Positions 1-9,271 of a stretch of DNA of 64,000 bases are shown here, piece after piece. Made by a program: the position numbers and the translations under genes. Below the pieces are notes generated by a model that worked only from the letters and a program-made list of their open reading frames with translations, was not told the DNA's origin and did no database searches. Position 1 is the first letter of the stretch. Each line of letters begins with the position of its first letter. Where the stretch lies: positions 61,932 through 125,931 of the forward strand of contig RAZE01000011.1 in assembly GCA_003611955.1 (NCBI GenBank). The letters are read 5' to 3'. This DNA comes from a bacterium 1XD8-76. GTDB taxonomy: Bacteria > Bacillota > Clostridia > Lachnospirales > Lachnospiraceae.

Positions 1-8
1 TCTCCCCT

Positions 9-680
9 TCAAGATTTCATTCTGATTACTTTTATTCTATGCTCGTTCAAATTAAATAATACTCCAACCGCTCCAATTATATTTTCTTTTACTCTGCTGT
101 TTCCCGCCCCCTCCGCCATCACCACCACCCCCGTCACTTCCGGAAGCTTTCTGCACACCACGTAGGGTTTCTCATTTCCGTCGGCATCCCTGATATAGAT
201 CACCTCCTCCCGCTGTCCGCTCTCCAGACTTTTCCGGCTGCCCCCGGCATTGTCCGTCTCCTCCAGATCGCTTGTTGTGATCTCCTTATCCTTCTCCAAA
301 ATCTCGGTACCCATATCCGCCACCGTGATCATCACCTTTACCTTTCCCGCCCCCTCCATACCGGAAAGCATCTCCTCCACCCGCTGTTCCAGATGAACCA
401 CGTAAGCATCAATATCATAACCTTTGTTATTTTTAAAATTTCCCGCCTCCGCAGACTCGGTTTCCACGTTTTCCAAAGTTTCGGCGTTCTGTCCGCCTCC
501 TGCGCTCTGTTCCTCCCCTCCGAGAGAAGACGCCCCACTCTCTCTCCCCTCCTGCCCCCTGTCCGCAGGCAGAGAAATGATCAGAAGAAGAACGCCGAGA
601 AGCAGCAACACGATGTAATCCTCCTTTTTCATATTGCCAAGCTTTCGTCTCCATTTTTTAACGACTTTATCAGTCAACAA
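9..680 (-). CDS. spoIIIAG: Stage III sporulation protein AG (SpoIIIAG)
   Basis: About 223 aa. One N-terminal membrane helix (about residues 22-38, YIVLLLLGVLLLIISL) is followed by a Ser/Glu/Gly-rich linker and a C-terminal domain with the SpoIIIAG pattern (VKVMITVADMGTE near residue 114, then a VTGVVVMAEGAG stretch). In the family this is a ring-forming part of the SpoIIIA-SpoIIQ channel between mother cell and forespore. The start is TTG with a GGAGGTGATC site just upstream, and it overlaps the end of spoIIIAF by 11 bases, which implies translational coupling. The gene is complete; only 8 bases remain to the window edge, so spoIIIAH is expected just outside. Confidence 0.93.
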   Translation of the reverse strand: MLTDKVVKKWRRKLGNMKKEDYIVLLLLGVLLLIISLPADRGQEGRESGASSLGGEEQSAGGGQNAETLENVETESAEAGNFKNNKGYDIDAYVVHLEQRVEEMLSGMEGAGKVKVMITVADMGTEILEKDKEITTSDLEETDNAGGSRKSLESGQREEVIYIRDADGNEKPYVVCRKLPEVTGVVVMAEGAGNSRVKENIIGAVGVLFNLNEHRIKVIRMKS

Positions 681-1335
681 AGATCACCTCCAAATTCTCT
701 TCCTCCATGCCTAAGACAAGAGCGAACTGCCTGCGAAAAGTTTCCGTATCTTCCCCGCGCTCTCCTTTCTCCTCCCTTCTCTCGTCCCTCTCCCCCGGCT
801 TGATCTCCTCGATCTCCACCTGCTCGATCTCCGGAATTTTTGCAGGATTTCTTTCATCCGTTCCCTCCTCCTCACTCTTCGCTTCCGAAGCGGAGGCATT
901 TTCAGCGGGAATTTTTTTGAAAAACACCTGCAATTTTTCTCCTTCCTGTTCCACTTTCTCTATCTCCAGACCGTATTGTCGGGCAAAATAATTATAGTTT
1001 GATTTGATTTCATTTTCCGTATACTTTTCCACAAGCCCTTCCACCGGGATCCCCCCCATAAACACCTCGTCAAAGCTGTCCATATCCAGCTGTCTCGAGA
1101 GCGCCTCCTCCATGTCCCGCTGCATGCCCGCCACCGCCCCGCCCGCCGCCTGCATCTCTCCGCTCCGGATGCCGAAGGACTGCAGGGTGTTTAAGATCAT
1201 CCCCACAATTCCCGCAAGCACAAGAAGCTCCAGGATCATCCGGCAGATTTTCTCATACTTCTTCCCGCTCTGAAAATACAGAAGCGTCTGTCCGCAGATC
1301 ATAAAAATACACAATTCCTTTATCTGTTCCCGCAT
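670..1335 (-). CDS. spoIIIAF: Stage III sporulation protein AF (SpoIIIAF)
   Basis: 221 aa. Two N-terminal membrane helices (about residues 5-22 and 33-50) precede a soluble domain and a highly charged Glu/Arg-rich region near residues 140-200 before the conserved end. This layout and its place between AE and AG identify SpoIIIAF, a mother-cell membrane component of the SpoIIIA complex. ATG start preceded by GGGAG. The charged linker looks expanded compared with what I recall for Bacillus. It lies 30 bases after spoIIIAE. Confidence 0.92.
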   Translation of the reverse strand: MREQIKELCIFMICGQTLLYFQSGKKYEKICRMILELLVLAGIVGMILNTLQSFGIRSGEMQAAGGAVAGMQRDMEEALSRQLDMDSFDEVFMGGIPVEGLVEKYTENEIKSNYNYFARQYGLEIEKVEQEGEKLQVFFKKIPAENASASEAKSEEEGTDERNPAKIPEIEQVEIEEIKPGERDERREEKGERGEDTETFRRQFALVLGMEEENLEVIFVD

Positions 1336-1365
1336 ATTTCTCCCACCCGTCTTCCTCCGAATCCG

Positions 1366-2580
1366 CTACATGCTCCTGCTCACCGCCAGCACCGTAACCG
1401 CGATGCTCAGCAAAAACAGTCCCATCCCGGTCAGAAGTACCTTGCACAGCATAAACGCCGCCTCAGCCGCCTTGTCCGAGCAGGTCGTCAGCCTGGAATG
1501 GTTCACCACCGCCCCCAGGGCGGAGGAAAGTTTCAGACAGCCCGACAGCACAAACATTTTGCACAGCGGCACCAGGCATAAAAACAGCAGCGTGACCGCA
1601 AAGAAGATGCCGACGCCGTTTCGGATCAGGATGGCTGATCCCACAAATATTTCTGAGATTCCCTCCGATATATTTCCCACACCGGGCACCATCCCCGCCA
1701 CTTTTTTCGCCGTATTCCACTTCAGAGAGTCAATAACAGGTGTTATCATTGCCTGCAAAACCCCTACACTGCCGATGACCCACAACAGCGCCTTCAGCAA
1801 CAACTCGATCCCCCTCTTCAAACTCTGCAGCAAACCCCCCAGCCTTTCCCCCGTCCAGACACCGTTCATAACCGCCAGCAGCATATACAGCTCTATCCCG
1901 GGCAGGGCCACGCGGCAAAGCACCTCCTCCACGCACCAGATCACAAGCAGGATCCCCTCATAGTACACAGCGGCAGTGGCGCTGCCGTTGGACATCCCGA
2001 GCGCCGCCGTGTAAGCCGGCACCAGTATCCTGACAAAATCTGTGACGGACATCAGGATCTTCTCCGTCTCCAGATAGATGGTTCGGAACACTCTGGCGAG
2101 CATAATGCACAGCAGCAGATACAGAAAATAGAATCCCAGATGGGATACCTGTCTGTTTTCCACAATATCCATCACCACCGTAAATAGAGCGGACAGCACA
2201 GCCAGCAACAGGATATTCATAAAAACCTCCCGCCCCGCCGAAAATTCAAAAAACAGATTCTTCACCGCCTGCGTGCCGAACTCTTTTATACCGTCCTGCA
2301 AGTTTCCCTTCATGATATCCTGCCACAGTTTCCCCGCATCCGGCGTCGATTTCCCGTATGCGCTGTCCAGATAATCCGTGATCTCCTGCATATAGTTTTC
2401 ATTCCAGAGCCTGTTTAACTCCTCGGAAATATCCTCCGGTCCAGCCATTTTCTCCTCTTTTCCCTCTGTCTCTCCCCCAAAATCCTCTTCCGTTATGACA
2501 GCGGCCCTGCATTTTATGTCGAAAATTACAAAAAAAAGAAAGAATACTGTGCAAAATAGTAATAACGTATGTTTTTTCAT
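1366..2580 (-). CDS. spoIIIAE: Stage III sporulation protein AE (SpoIIIAE)
   Basis: 404 aa from the chosen ATG; the frame is open further upstream but that part lies inside spoIIIAD. The start is set by an ATGA overlap with the spoIIIAD stop and by a clear signal peptide (MKKHTLLLFCTVFFLFFVIF, cleavage expected after CRA). A polytopic membrane region fills the rest, with Gly/Val-rich segments such as VAGMVPGVGNISEG typical of SpoIIIAE. It is the largest multipass subunit of the SpoIIIA complex, made in the mother cell. Length is close to the roughly 400 aa of the Bacillus protein. Confidence 0.94.
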   Translation of the reverse strand: MKKHTLLLFCTVFFLFFVIFDIKCRAAVITEEDFGGETEGKEEKMAGPEDISEELNRLWNENYMQEITDYLDSAYGKSTPDAGKLWQDIMKGNLQDGIKEFGTQAVKNLFFEFSAGREVFMNILLLAVLSALFTVVMDIVENRQVSHLGFYFLYLLLCIMLARVFRTIYLETEKILMSVTDFVRILVPAYTAALGMSNGSATAAVYYEGILLVIWCVEEVLCRVALPGIELYMLLAVMNGVWTGERLGGLLQSLKRGIELLLKALLWVIGSVGVLQAMITPVIDSLKWNTAKKVAGMVPGVGNISEGISEIFVGSAILIRNGVGIFFAVTLLFLCLVPLCKMFVLSGCLKLSSALGAVVNHSRLTTCSDKAAEAAFMLCKVLLTGMGLFLLSIAVTVLAVSRSM

Positions 2581-2960
2581 GCAAAATTTCCTATCGTCTG
2601 AAGAAGTGAAATCACGATCGGCAGCCCGAACAGCAGGATACATACCTTCCCGAATACTTCTATCTGCCCCGCGATCGTCTGAAATCCAGCATCCCGGCAG
2701 ATCCCCGCACTGAATTCGCAAATATAGGTGATACCTATCATCTTTAACAGGATATTCAGATACTCCCTGTTCGCCGCCACATACTGCTGCAGCTGCCCGA
2801 ACTGTTGAAATACTCTGGAGAGATACTCCACGATAAACACGCAGATCAGTCCGCCGCAGGCCACTCCGATGTAAGCCGCATACTCCGGCCTGAGTATCTT
2901 AAACTGCAGCGCCATCAGCACTGCCAGCACACCGAGCATTGAAATCTTGACTACGATCAT
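2577..2960 (-). CDS. spoIIIAD: Stage III sporulation protein AD (SpoIIIAD)
   Basis: 127 aa, with three to four predicted membrane helices (starting VVKISMLGVLAVLMALQF). Size, hydrophobicity and position between AC and AE match SpoIIIAD, a small integral subunit of the mother-cell channel complex. ATG start 43 bases after spoIIIAC; its TGA overlaps the ATG of spoIIIAE by four bases, so the two are probably co-translated. Confidence 0.93.
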   Translation of the reverse strand: MIVVKISMLGVLAVLMALQFKILRPEYAAYIGVACGGLICVFIVEYLSRVFQQFGQLQQYVAANREYLNILLKMIGITYICEFSAGICRDAGFQTIAGQIEVFGKVCILLFGLPIVISLLQTIGNFA

Positions 2961-3003
2961 CCGCCTCGCTCCTTTCCGGGATTTTGCTTCACCTTCTGCC
3001 GAT

Positions 3004-3198
3004 CTAAAGAGAAAAAAGATTCTGAATAGACATAAACAGATCGTATATGTAGGGCATGATCCAGGTCAACACCAGGATCAATCCCGCGAGCGACACCAGG
3101 AAAGCCTGCTCTTCCCTGCCGCTGTGCTTCAAAACCTGTCCCAGTATCGTAACCAATATGCCTACCGCCGCTATCTTGAAAATCACACTAACTGTCAT
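3004..3198 (-). CDS. spoIIIAC: Stage III sporulation protein AC (SpoIIIAC)
   Basis: 64 aa with two membrane helices (VIFKIAAVGILVTILGQVL and LVSLAGLILVLTWIM) joined by the polar loop KHSGREEQ, the standard SpoIIIAC form. Small membrane subunit of the sporulation channel. ATG with a GGGAGACGGAC ribosome site. Length matches the family (about 64-68 aa). Confidence 0.93.
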   Translation of the reverse strand: MTVSVIFKIAAVGILVTILGQVLKHSGREEQAFLVSLAGLILVLTWIMPYIYDLFMSIQNLFSL

Positions 3199-3236
3199 GT
3201 CCGTCTCCCATTTCTATTTTTGCACTTTGTCTGTTA

Positions 3237-3752
3237 TTACAGCAGAAGAACCGTGAGAAGCAGCCCGCCCATCACACCGGCGCAGAGCGTCAGCTTGTTT
3301 TTTTCCCGGTTCAGACTCTCCTGCTCCTTCAGATGTTTTTCCAGATACCGCCCCGTATCGGACAACATCTTCCTCTGCATCCCACCATCCTCGAAGCAGA
3401 GCCTCTCCCCCAGTTCCTCCACTTCCTTCTCCACTTCCCCGTTCAGAGGCTCCAGTTCCAGAATCCGTCTTATCTCCCGCCGCCAGACTTCCCCCAACGT
3501 ATCGCCGCCATCCACAAAAGCCTGCCCGATCCTGTCCAAAAAAAGCTTTTTATTTCCTGTCAGACGACTCCCGCTCCTGGCACAGATCTCCGGCAGAGAA
3601 GATTTCTGAAAGGCGATCTCATTTTCCATCAACTCGAACAATTCCAGCCACTGTCTGCATCTCTCCAGATACTCTCCCCGCTCTCTCACAATGCTGTACG
3701 CACAGCCGCTGCTCCCCGCCATGATCACAAATATCCCAAAAATGCGCAGCAT
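3237..3752 (-). CDS. spoIIIAB: Stage III sporulation protein AB (SpoIIIAB)
   Basis: 171 aa from the ATG at 3752, the same length as Bacillus subtilis SpoIIIAB. N-terminal helix (about 1-20), a helical soluble middle with a Glu-rich ERCRQWLELFELMENEIAF stretch, and a C-terminal helix (LCAGVMGGLLLTVLLL), resembling type II secretion GspF-like proteins as known for SpoIIIAB. An in-frame GTG at 3767 also lies at the end of spoIIIAA, but GAGGG directly before the ATG favours the shorter form. Confidence 0.93.
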   Translation of the reverse strand: MLRIFGIFVIMAGSSGCAYSIVRERGEYLERCRQWLELFELMENEIAFQKSSLPEICARSGSRLTGNKKLFLDRIGQAFVDGGDTLGEVWRREIRRILELEPLNGEVEKEVEELGERLCFEDGGMQRKMLSDTGRYLEKHLKEQESLNREKNKLTLCAGVMGGLLLTVLLL

Positions 3753-3759
3753 AACACCC

Positions 3760-4689
3760 TCACTCACACCGATATATTTTTTTTACTACGCAGCTCCCGT
3801 TTTCCTTTCCCAGAACGATAAACCGCCGAAAAGCCTTCTCCTCGAGAAGTCTCTTCATAAAAGCTTTCTGCCTGAGTTCCCGCATATCCTCCGCATGGAT
3901 CGTGGAGAGAATCTGACAGCCGCATCGCAGCACCTTCTCCACCGCCTCCGCATCCTCCGGACTTCCCAACTCATCTATGGCGATCACCTGCGGCGACATC
4001 GAACGGATCAACAGCATCATCCCCATCGCCTTGGGGCAGCCGTCCAACACATCCGTCCGGATCCCCAGGTCATTCTGCGCCACCCCCAGATAGCTGCCCG
4101 CCAGCTCGGATCTCTCATCCACTACGCTCACAAACATGCCGCGCCCCCATCTGTTCCCGTTGGAAATCTCCCGGACAAGATCCCGCAGCAGCGTAGTCTT
4201 TCCGCAGCCGGGCGGGGACAATATCAGCGTATTGCAGAACCGTCCGCCTTCATAGACTTCGGAAACCACCGATTTTGCCGCTCCTTTCACTTCGTGTGCT
4301 ATACGGATATTTAAATAACGTATGTTTTTTATTGTTCTGATCCGATTTTCATCCTCCAGAACTGCCTGCCCTGCCACTCCAACCCTGTGTCCCCCGGGCA
4401 ATGTCAGATATCCTTGTCGAATCTCATCCACATAGGCGTAGACAGAATATTTGCAGATGTGCTGCAAAACCTGCTCCAACTCCCCGGCATCCATTTTTCT
4501 CGCCGCGTCCGCTTCTTTCGTCAGCTCTCCCTCCCCTGTCAGAAAGTACTCCCGCTGTCTCCTTATCACAATCACCGGCTTCTCCGCCCGCAGCCTTATC
4601 TCCTGCAGCTCCTCCGCCCCGCTCGCAGCCGCGTGGAAAAGCCCTCGCAGGGATGACGGAAACATATGCAGGATCTCCTCCTTTTTCAC
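3760..4689 (-). CDS. spoIIIAA: Stage III sporulation ATPase AA (SpoIIIAA)
   Basis: 309 aa secretion-type ATPase. An N-terminal domain (1-140) is followed by Walker A SPPGCGKTTLL (about 158-168), an Asp-box-like VVDERSEL (about 189) and Walker B VIAIDELG (about 235-242), then STIHAEDM, the His-box region of GspE/VirB11-like enzymes. It is the only ATPase of the SpoIIIA complex and first gene of the operon. GTG start with GGGAGG about 10 bases upstream. Its final codons overlap the GTG that could open spoIIIAB. A mother-cell sigma-E promoter is expected upstream. Confidence 0.95.
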   Translation of the reverse strand: MKKEEILHMFPSSLRGLFHAAASGAEELQEIRLRAEKPVIVIRRQREYFLTGEGELTKEADAARKMDAGELEQVLQHICKYSVYAYVDEIRQGYLTLPGGHRVGVAGQAVLEDENRIRTIKNIRYLNIRIAHEVKGAAKSVVSEVYEGGRFCNTLILSPPGCGKTTLLRDLVREISNGNRWGRGMFVSVVDERSELAGSYLGVAQNDLGIRTDVLDGCPKAMGMMLLIRSMSPQVIAIDELGSPEDAEAVEKVLRCGCQILSTIHAEDMRELRQKAFMKRLLEEKAFRRFIVLGKENGSCVVKKIYRCE

Positions 4690-4732
4690 CGCAATACCGC
4701 CTCCCTTCCGTCATCGGGATCATAGTATCCGG

Positions 4733-4800
4733 AAAACATTCCTTTACCATATCTTGATGGTACATGTTCTCCTATCCCTATATATATGTACCTGTCCCTC
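4733..4800 (-). promoter_or_regulatory. Upstream region of the spoIIIA operon, inverted repeat and possible sigma-E promoter
   Basis: Between spoIIIAA and the sbcC terminator. A perfect 7-bp inverted repeat GGTACAT/ATGTACC (4759-4765 and 4786-4792) flanks an AT-rich core. On the minus strand ACATATAT, 15 bases, then CATGTACC resembles the sigma-E pattern (ATA-type -35, CATA-type -10), with only partial -10 agreement. The family operon is sigma-E dependent; assignment to these bases is inference. Confidence 0.35.
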
Positions 4801-4832
4801 TCTTCATCACTTTTCCCTGAGAAAAAAACATG

Positions 4833-4860
4833 AAAAAAGCGGCTTCGCCGTGAAGCCGCC
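4833..4860 (-). terminator. Rho-independent terminator of sbcDC
   Basis: Perfect 8-bp stem GCGGCTTC/GAAGCCGC (4839-4846 with 4852-4859), 5-base loop, followed on the minus strand by six T. It sits right after the sbcC stop. Confidence 0.9.
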
Positions 4861-4862
4861 TA

Positions 4863-7800
4863 TTATTCCCACCTGACAACGCTCCCTGTATCGCTTTTGC
4901 TGACGACGAGTCTGTCCTCGATCTCCTGCTTTAACTCCGTCACATGGGAGATGATGCCGATCATCTTCTCCCCCTCCGCCATCTCCTTCAACACCCTGAC
5001 TGCCTGATCTCTGGAATGATCGTCCAGAGATCCGAAGCCCTCATCGATGAACATGATATCCAGATGGATGGACGAGGTACTCTCCTGGATCTGATCCGCC
5101 ATACCCAGGGCAAGGGACAGCGCCGCCATAAAGGATTCCCCTCCCGATAGGGTTTTGATCTCCCGCTCCTTCCCTGTCACGGTGGAGTATACCATCAGGT
5201 CCAACCCTCTGTTTTTCCCCTCCCCGGCCCGCTCGGCAGACACCATGCGCAGTTCATACTGCCCGGCGCTCATCTGCAGAAACCGTCTGTTGGCGGAGGT
5301 CAGAATTCTCTCCAGGTAGTAGCGCTGCACGAAGGTCTCCAGATCCATCCTGAAACCACTCACATTTCCGGAGACAAGCCTATACAGCGTCTCCAGACGG
5401 GAATGCTGCACCACCGCCTCCCTTCTCTCGTCCGAGTCCGCCGCAAGTTCCTCGTACACGACGGCATTGTCCCTCTCCCGGCACACCCAGAGATCCAGGT
5501 TTTTTTTGACAAAGCCAAGTTTTTCCTCCGCCCTCTCTTCCTCCGCTTTCAGCTTTTCCACATCGGGCTTCTCCCTTCCCTCCAGGGCTTCTTTGGCCGC
5601 CTTTTCCAACGTCAGAGCTCTCTCTTCTCTCAGTTTAAAGTCATCTAACTGTTTTTGCAGGATATCGATGTCTTCCCTCCTGTACTCCGCCGTCAACTTT
5701 TTCCATTCTGCCTCCGAAATATCTCTATGCACCATCAGGGATACGTACGCTGACTCTCTCTCCTTCGCCTCAGCCTCCTTCTCCGGGAGTTCCGCCGCAT
5801 ATCTCTGAAGCAGTGTCTCCGCCTCCTTCACTCTGCCTTCCGCCTGCTTCGCCTTATTCTGCGCTTCCAGATAGAGCGCTTTCGCAGCGTTTCGCCTCTC
5901 CGCTTCCTCCCTGAGCAGATTTTGAGCTTCCTCCATTCCGGAAAACTCCGTCCTGTCCGAAAGGCTCTCCAGTCTCGCCTGATTCTGATGCACGGCGATG
6001 TTCGCCTCCTGCACACTCTCCGCCAGCTTCTCTGCGGACTGCCGCAATTTTTCCTTCTCTTTTCCGGCGTCTTCCAGTTCTTTTTGCACTTTCTTCAGCC
6101 TGTCCGCATTCTCCCGCAGGACAGCGCCCTCCGCCCGCACTTTTTTCAGAAAACTCCCGACCAGAGTGTGAACCGCATCCGCTTCCTGCTCTGCCTCGCC
6201 TGTTGCCGCCGTGCCCGCATCACCGGCCGCCTCCCGGTACCTCTCCGCCAGCTCCCGGAGTTCCCCCTCATATAAAGCCGTCTTCTCCCGCAGGGAAGTC
6301 TCCTCCTCCCTGGCCTTTCCTGACGTTTCCTCCTGGCTTTTGCGCAGTTTTTCCACCGTTTCGCCCAACGTTTCAAGCTCTTCCCTCGACAGACTCCTCC
6401 CCTGACCGCTGTGACAGGGGGCAGGGTGCTCTTTCGAACCGCAGATCGGGCAGGGTTCCCCCTCCTTCAACTGCGCGGCAAAGATCCCTGCCTGCGCGTC
6501 GAGAAACCTCTGTTTTTCCCTCTCGTACACAGCATTTTCTTTTAAGTATGTAGCTTTCGCCTTTTCATAGGAAACTTTTGCCCTCTCCGCCTTTCCGGAC
6601 TGCTCCCCGATCTGTGTTTCCAGCACTCTCAGTTCTCCGGATGCTTCCGCCAGATCCTCCGCCAGCTTCTCCTTTCGCTTCCATTTCTCCAGGATCGTCT
6701 CTGCATCCGCAAGCATCCCCTCCTGGACTTTCCACTCTTTTTCCTTCTCTTCCAGGCTTGCCAAATGATCCTTCGCCGCCTGCCACTTCTTTTCCGCGTC
6801 CGCAAGGGCCTCGGCGTTCTCCTCGTATTCTTTTCTTGTGTCTGCCATCTCCGCCAGGATCTGCCTGGCCGCCTCCACCCGCTCAGACAGTTTATCATAC
6901 TTCTCCCGGGCGGCATCGTATTTTTTCTCTTCGTCCCTCTCGCGTCCGACAAGTTCTTCGGCGCTCGCCCTGAGCCCCGGCAGCGCTTCCTCCTGTCCGG
7001 CTTTCTCTTTTCCCGTGATCTCCGCCGCCTTCGCCGCCGCCTCGTAAGCCCTGTAATCCGCCAAAACGTCATAGGCCGCCTGAATTCCCATCCTCAGACG
7101 CCGCTTTTCCTCCATATCCGGTCTTTCTTCCCCGCACTTTACAAGCTCCGCCCGGGCCTGCTCCAACCGGGCATAATCTTTCAACAGATGTTCCGCCGCA
7201 GTACAGGCGTCCCTCCTTTTATCCCTCATTTCGGACGCCGCCCTGTAGTCCGCTTCCGCTGCCGCCTTCCCCGCCCTGCAGCAATCCCGCAGCAGCGCAA
7301 TCTCCCTGAGAAATTCCTCCATATTGGCCAGAATGCCGCTCTGCACCTGGCTTTTCAGCGCAGAAATCTGTTCCGAGCGCTCATAACCCTCGGGGACGTT
7401 TATCCCGCGGACTATAGCGCCGTATTTCGACTTTATATCGGCAATCTCCCGCTCCTTCCCGCGTTTACGCTCCTCCAGCTCCGACACGATCCTCTCGTAA
7501 AACTCCGTGTGGAACAATTTTCGGAAAATCTCTTTCTTGGCGTCAGACTTTGCCCGCAGAAGCTCCATAAACTCCCCCTGGGCGATCATTGCCACCTGCA
7601 TGAACTGATCCTTCGTCAGCCCCACGATCTCCTCGATCTTTCCCTCCGTCTCCTTCGAGGGATACTCGGAGCCGTCCGGCATGATAAGTGAGACGGATGC
7701 ATTCTCCTCCCTGGTCCGCCGCCCCTTGTCCTTTCCTCTGGTGATCAGTTTACGGTGCCTCGGGACCCGCGTCACCGTATAGGTCTCCCCGCCGGCGCCA

Positions 7801-8057
7801 TCGGAAAACTGCAGCCGCACCAGGGGCGTCACGTCGAGCGCCGCGTACTGACTCTGCAGAAGCGTCCCGTCCTTCTTGTTCGACATGGAGGAAGCCTCCC
7901 CGTAGAGGGCGAACACGATCGCGTCAAACACTGTGGTCTTTCCCGCGCCGGTATCTCCCGTGACCAGAAACAGTTTCTGGGATATGTTCGTGAAATCGAT
8001 CGTCGTCTCCGCCCCGTAGGAACCGAAAGCGCGCACCGTCAGCTTCAATGGTTTCAT
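4863..8057 (-). CDS. sbcC: Nuclease SbcCD subunit C (SMC-like ATPase)
   Basis: 1064 aa. N-terminal half-ATPase with Walker A GDTGAGKTT (about 34-42), long coiled-coil arms rich in Glu/Lys/Ala, a zinc-hook CPICGS near residue 535, and the C-terminal half with signature LSGGESFMAALSLALG and Walker B IMFIDEGFGSLDD. With SbcD it forms the Mre11-Rad50-type complex that opens hairpins and processes double-strand ends. The ATG follows the sbcD TAG without any gap, so the two are translationally coupled. Length is normal for the family (about 1000-1130 aa). Confidence 0.96.
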   Translation of the reverse strand: MKPLKLTVRAFGSYGAETTIDFTNISQKLFLVTGDTGAGKTTVFDAIVFALYGEASSMSNKKDGTLLQSQYAALDVTPLVRLQFSDGAGGETYTVTRVPRHRKLITRGKDKGRRTREENASVSLIMPDGSEYPSKETEGKIEEIVGLTKDQFMQVAMIAQGEFMELLRAKSDAKKEIFRKLFHTEFYERIVSELEERKRGKEREIADIKSKYGAIVRGINVPEGYERSEQISALKSQVQSGILANMEEFLREIALLRDCCRAGKAAAEADYRAASEMRDKRRDACTAAEHLLKDYARLEQARAELVKCGEERPDMEEKRRLRMGIQAAYDVLADYRAYEAAAKAAEITGKEKAGQEEALPGLRASAEELVGRERDEEKKYDAAREKYDKLSERVEAARQILAEMADTRKEYEENAEALADAEKKWQAAKDHLASLEEKEKEWKVQEGMLADAETILEKWKRKEKLAEDLAEASGELRVLETQIGEQSGKAERAKVSYEKAKATYLKENAVYEREKQRFLDAQAGIFAAQLKEGEPCPICGSKEHPAPCHSGQGRSLSREELETLGETVEKLRKSQEETSGKAREEETSLREKTALYEGELRELAERYREAAGDAGTAATGEAEQEADAVHTLVGSFLKKVRAEGAVLRENADRLKKVQKELEDAGKEKEKLRQSAEKLAESVQEANIAVHQNQARLESLSDRTEFSGMEEAQNLLREEAERRNAAKALYLEAQNKAKQAEGRVKEAETLLQRYAAELPEKEAEAKERESAYVSLMVHRDISEAEWKKLTAEYRREDIDILQKQLDDFKLREERALTLEKAAKEALEGREKPDVEKLKAEEERAEEKLGFVKKNLDLWVCRERDNAVVYEELAADSDERREAVVQHSRLETLYRLVSGNVSGFRMDLETFVQRYYLERILTSANRRFLQMSAGQYELRMVSAERAGEGKNRGLDLMVYSTVTGKEREIKTLSGGESFMAALSLALGMADQIQESTSSIHLDIMFIDEGFGSLDDHSRDQAVRVLKEMAEGEKMIGIISHVTELKQEIEDRLVVSKSDTGSVVRWE

Positions 8058-9206
8058 CTAGACTTCCCCCTTCACCATATTAATAATATCTGTTATTATC
8101 TTTTCTTCCTCCGCATCCATATCCTTCAGAAACAAACAGCACAGCTCAAACGGATCCAGAAGTATCTCCCTGTCCGCTTCCCCGCCATAATCCGCCCTTC
8201 TTTCCGTCTCCCGTCTGATCTCCAGCAGATTCGGAAATGCCAGATGCAACCGCTCCTTCATATCGATCACATCCAGATCCACCTTGTCTGTCAGAAGCAC
8301 ACTCACATAGTCCTCACAGCTCTGTTCCAGGACATCCTCCAGCTTGCCTTTTATCACGGTCACCTTCCTCAGCGGCACAAGGGGAAGCGGGGTGACTGTG
8401 ACCTTTCCCTTCTCCTCCAAATCTACCATCAAAATCGCTTTCTCCTGCCCCGCCTCGCTGACGGAGGCCGCCAGAGGCGTACCGCAGTAGCGCGCCCTCT
8501 CGCCGCCCACTTTCATGGGCCTGTGGATATGTCCCAGCGCGGCATAGTCGAAGACGTCGAGAAGCTCCGCCCCCACCTCATCGATATTTCCCACGGTGCG
8601 GATCTCCGAGTCCATGCGCTCCACCTCCCCGGCGCTCTTTCCCGCCGGCACATAAAACTGGTGGCTCACGAACACATTTCTCTCGCTCGCCTCGATATCC
8701 TCCCGCTCCATCAGCTTTTTCAGCGCCTCATGATAGGAGAGCAGGCTCCCGTCCTCCCTTGTCCCCGTGATATCCCGCACCATCCCTGGCTTCACAAAGG
8801 GGAGCAGATAAAAGTGCACCCTGCCGTAAGCATCCTCCAGTGTCACCCGCTCCATTTTCTCCCCCTTCCGCACAGGAGGTTTCCCGATCATATATAACCC
8901 CTGCCCCGACAAAATCCCGCGGAAGCAGTCCACTCTTGAAGCACTGTCATGGTTGCCGCTGATCATCATGACCGCCGCCTCCGGTACCGCCTCCCGCAGC
9001 TGTCCCACAAAGCGGTCAAACACCTCCACCGCCTCCGCCGAAGGCACGGACTTGTCGTAAATATCCCCGGCTATCAGTACCACATCCGGCTTTTTCTCCG
9101 CCGCCAGCGCTGCGACACGCTCCAGAATATACTCCTGATCCTCCCGCATATCCCGGTTGAGGAGTTTCAGCCCAATATGCAGATCCGATAAATGAAACAG
9201 TCTCAT
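8058..9206 (-). CDS. sbcD: Nuclease SbcCD subunit D (Mre11-like exonuclease)
   Basis: 382 aa. Metallophosphoesterase motifs in order: HLSDLHIG (residues 5-12), VLIAGDIYD (about 43), ISGNHD (about 81) and GHIHRP (about 226), giving the two-metal active site of Mre11/SbcD. Partner of the adjoining sbcC. ATG with AAGGAGAG upstream. The 65 bases before it contain the terminator of the histidine kinase gene, so little room is left for a promoter; one must overlap that hairpin or the genes rely on read-through. Confidence 0.96.
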   Translation of the reverse strand: MRLFHLSDLHIGLKLLNRDMREDQEYILERVAALAAEKKPDVVLIAGDIYDKSVPSAEAVEVFDRFVGQLREAVPEAAVMMISGNHDSASRVDCFRGILSGQGLYMIGKPPVRKGEKMERVTLEDAYGRVHFYLLPFVKPGMVRDITGTREDGSLLSYHEALKKLMEREDIEASERNVFVSHQFYVPAGKSAGEVERMDSEIRTVGNIDEVGAELLDVFDYAALGHIHRPMKVGGERARYCGTPLAASVSEAGQEKAILMVDLEEKGKVTVTPLPLVPLRKVTVIKGKLEDVLEQSCEDYVSVLLTDKVDLDVIDMKERLHLAFPNLLEIRRETERRADYGGEADREILLDPFELCCLFLKDMDAEEEKIITDIINMVKGEV

Positions 9207-9220
9207 CTGTACTCTCCTTC

Positions 9221-9256
9221 CGAAAAAGCCGGATCATATCCCTACGATCCGGCTCC
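9221..9256 (-). terminator. Terminator after the hybrid histidine kinase gene
   Basis: Perfect 9-bp stem AGCCGGATC/GATCCGGCT (9227-9235 with 9246-9254), followed on the minus strand by TTTTTC. It lies between the histidine kinase stop and sbcD. Confidence 0.88.
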
Positions 9257-9271
9257 GATTCCTTACACGGT

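Noticed and set aside
4424..4765. Alternative minus-strand frame starting upstream of spoIIIAA
   Set aside because: It overlaps spoIIIAA in another frame, has no ribosome site and no recognisable domain.
6765..7691. Long plus-strand open frame opposite sbcC
   Set aside because: Antisense shadow of a Glu/Lys-rich coiled-coil gene; composition rich in Arg, Leu and Pro, no ribosome site.
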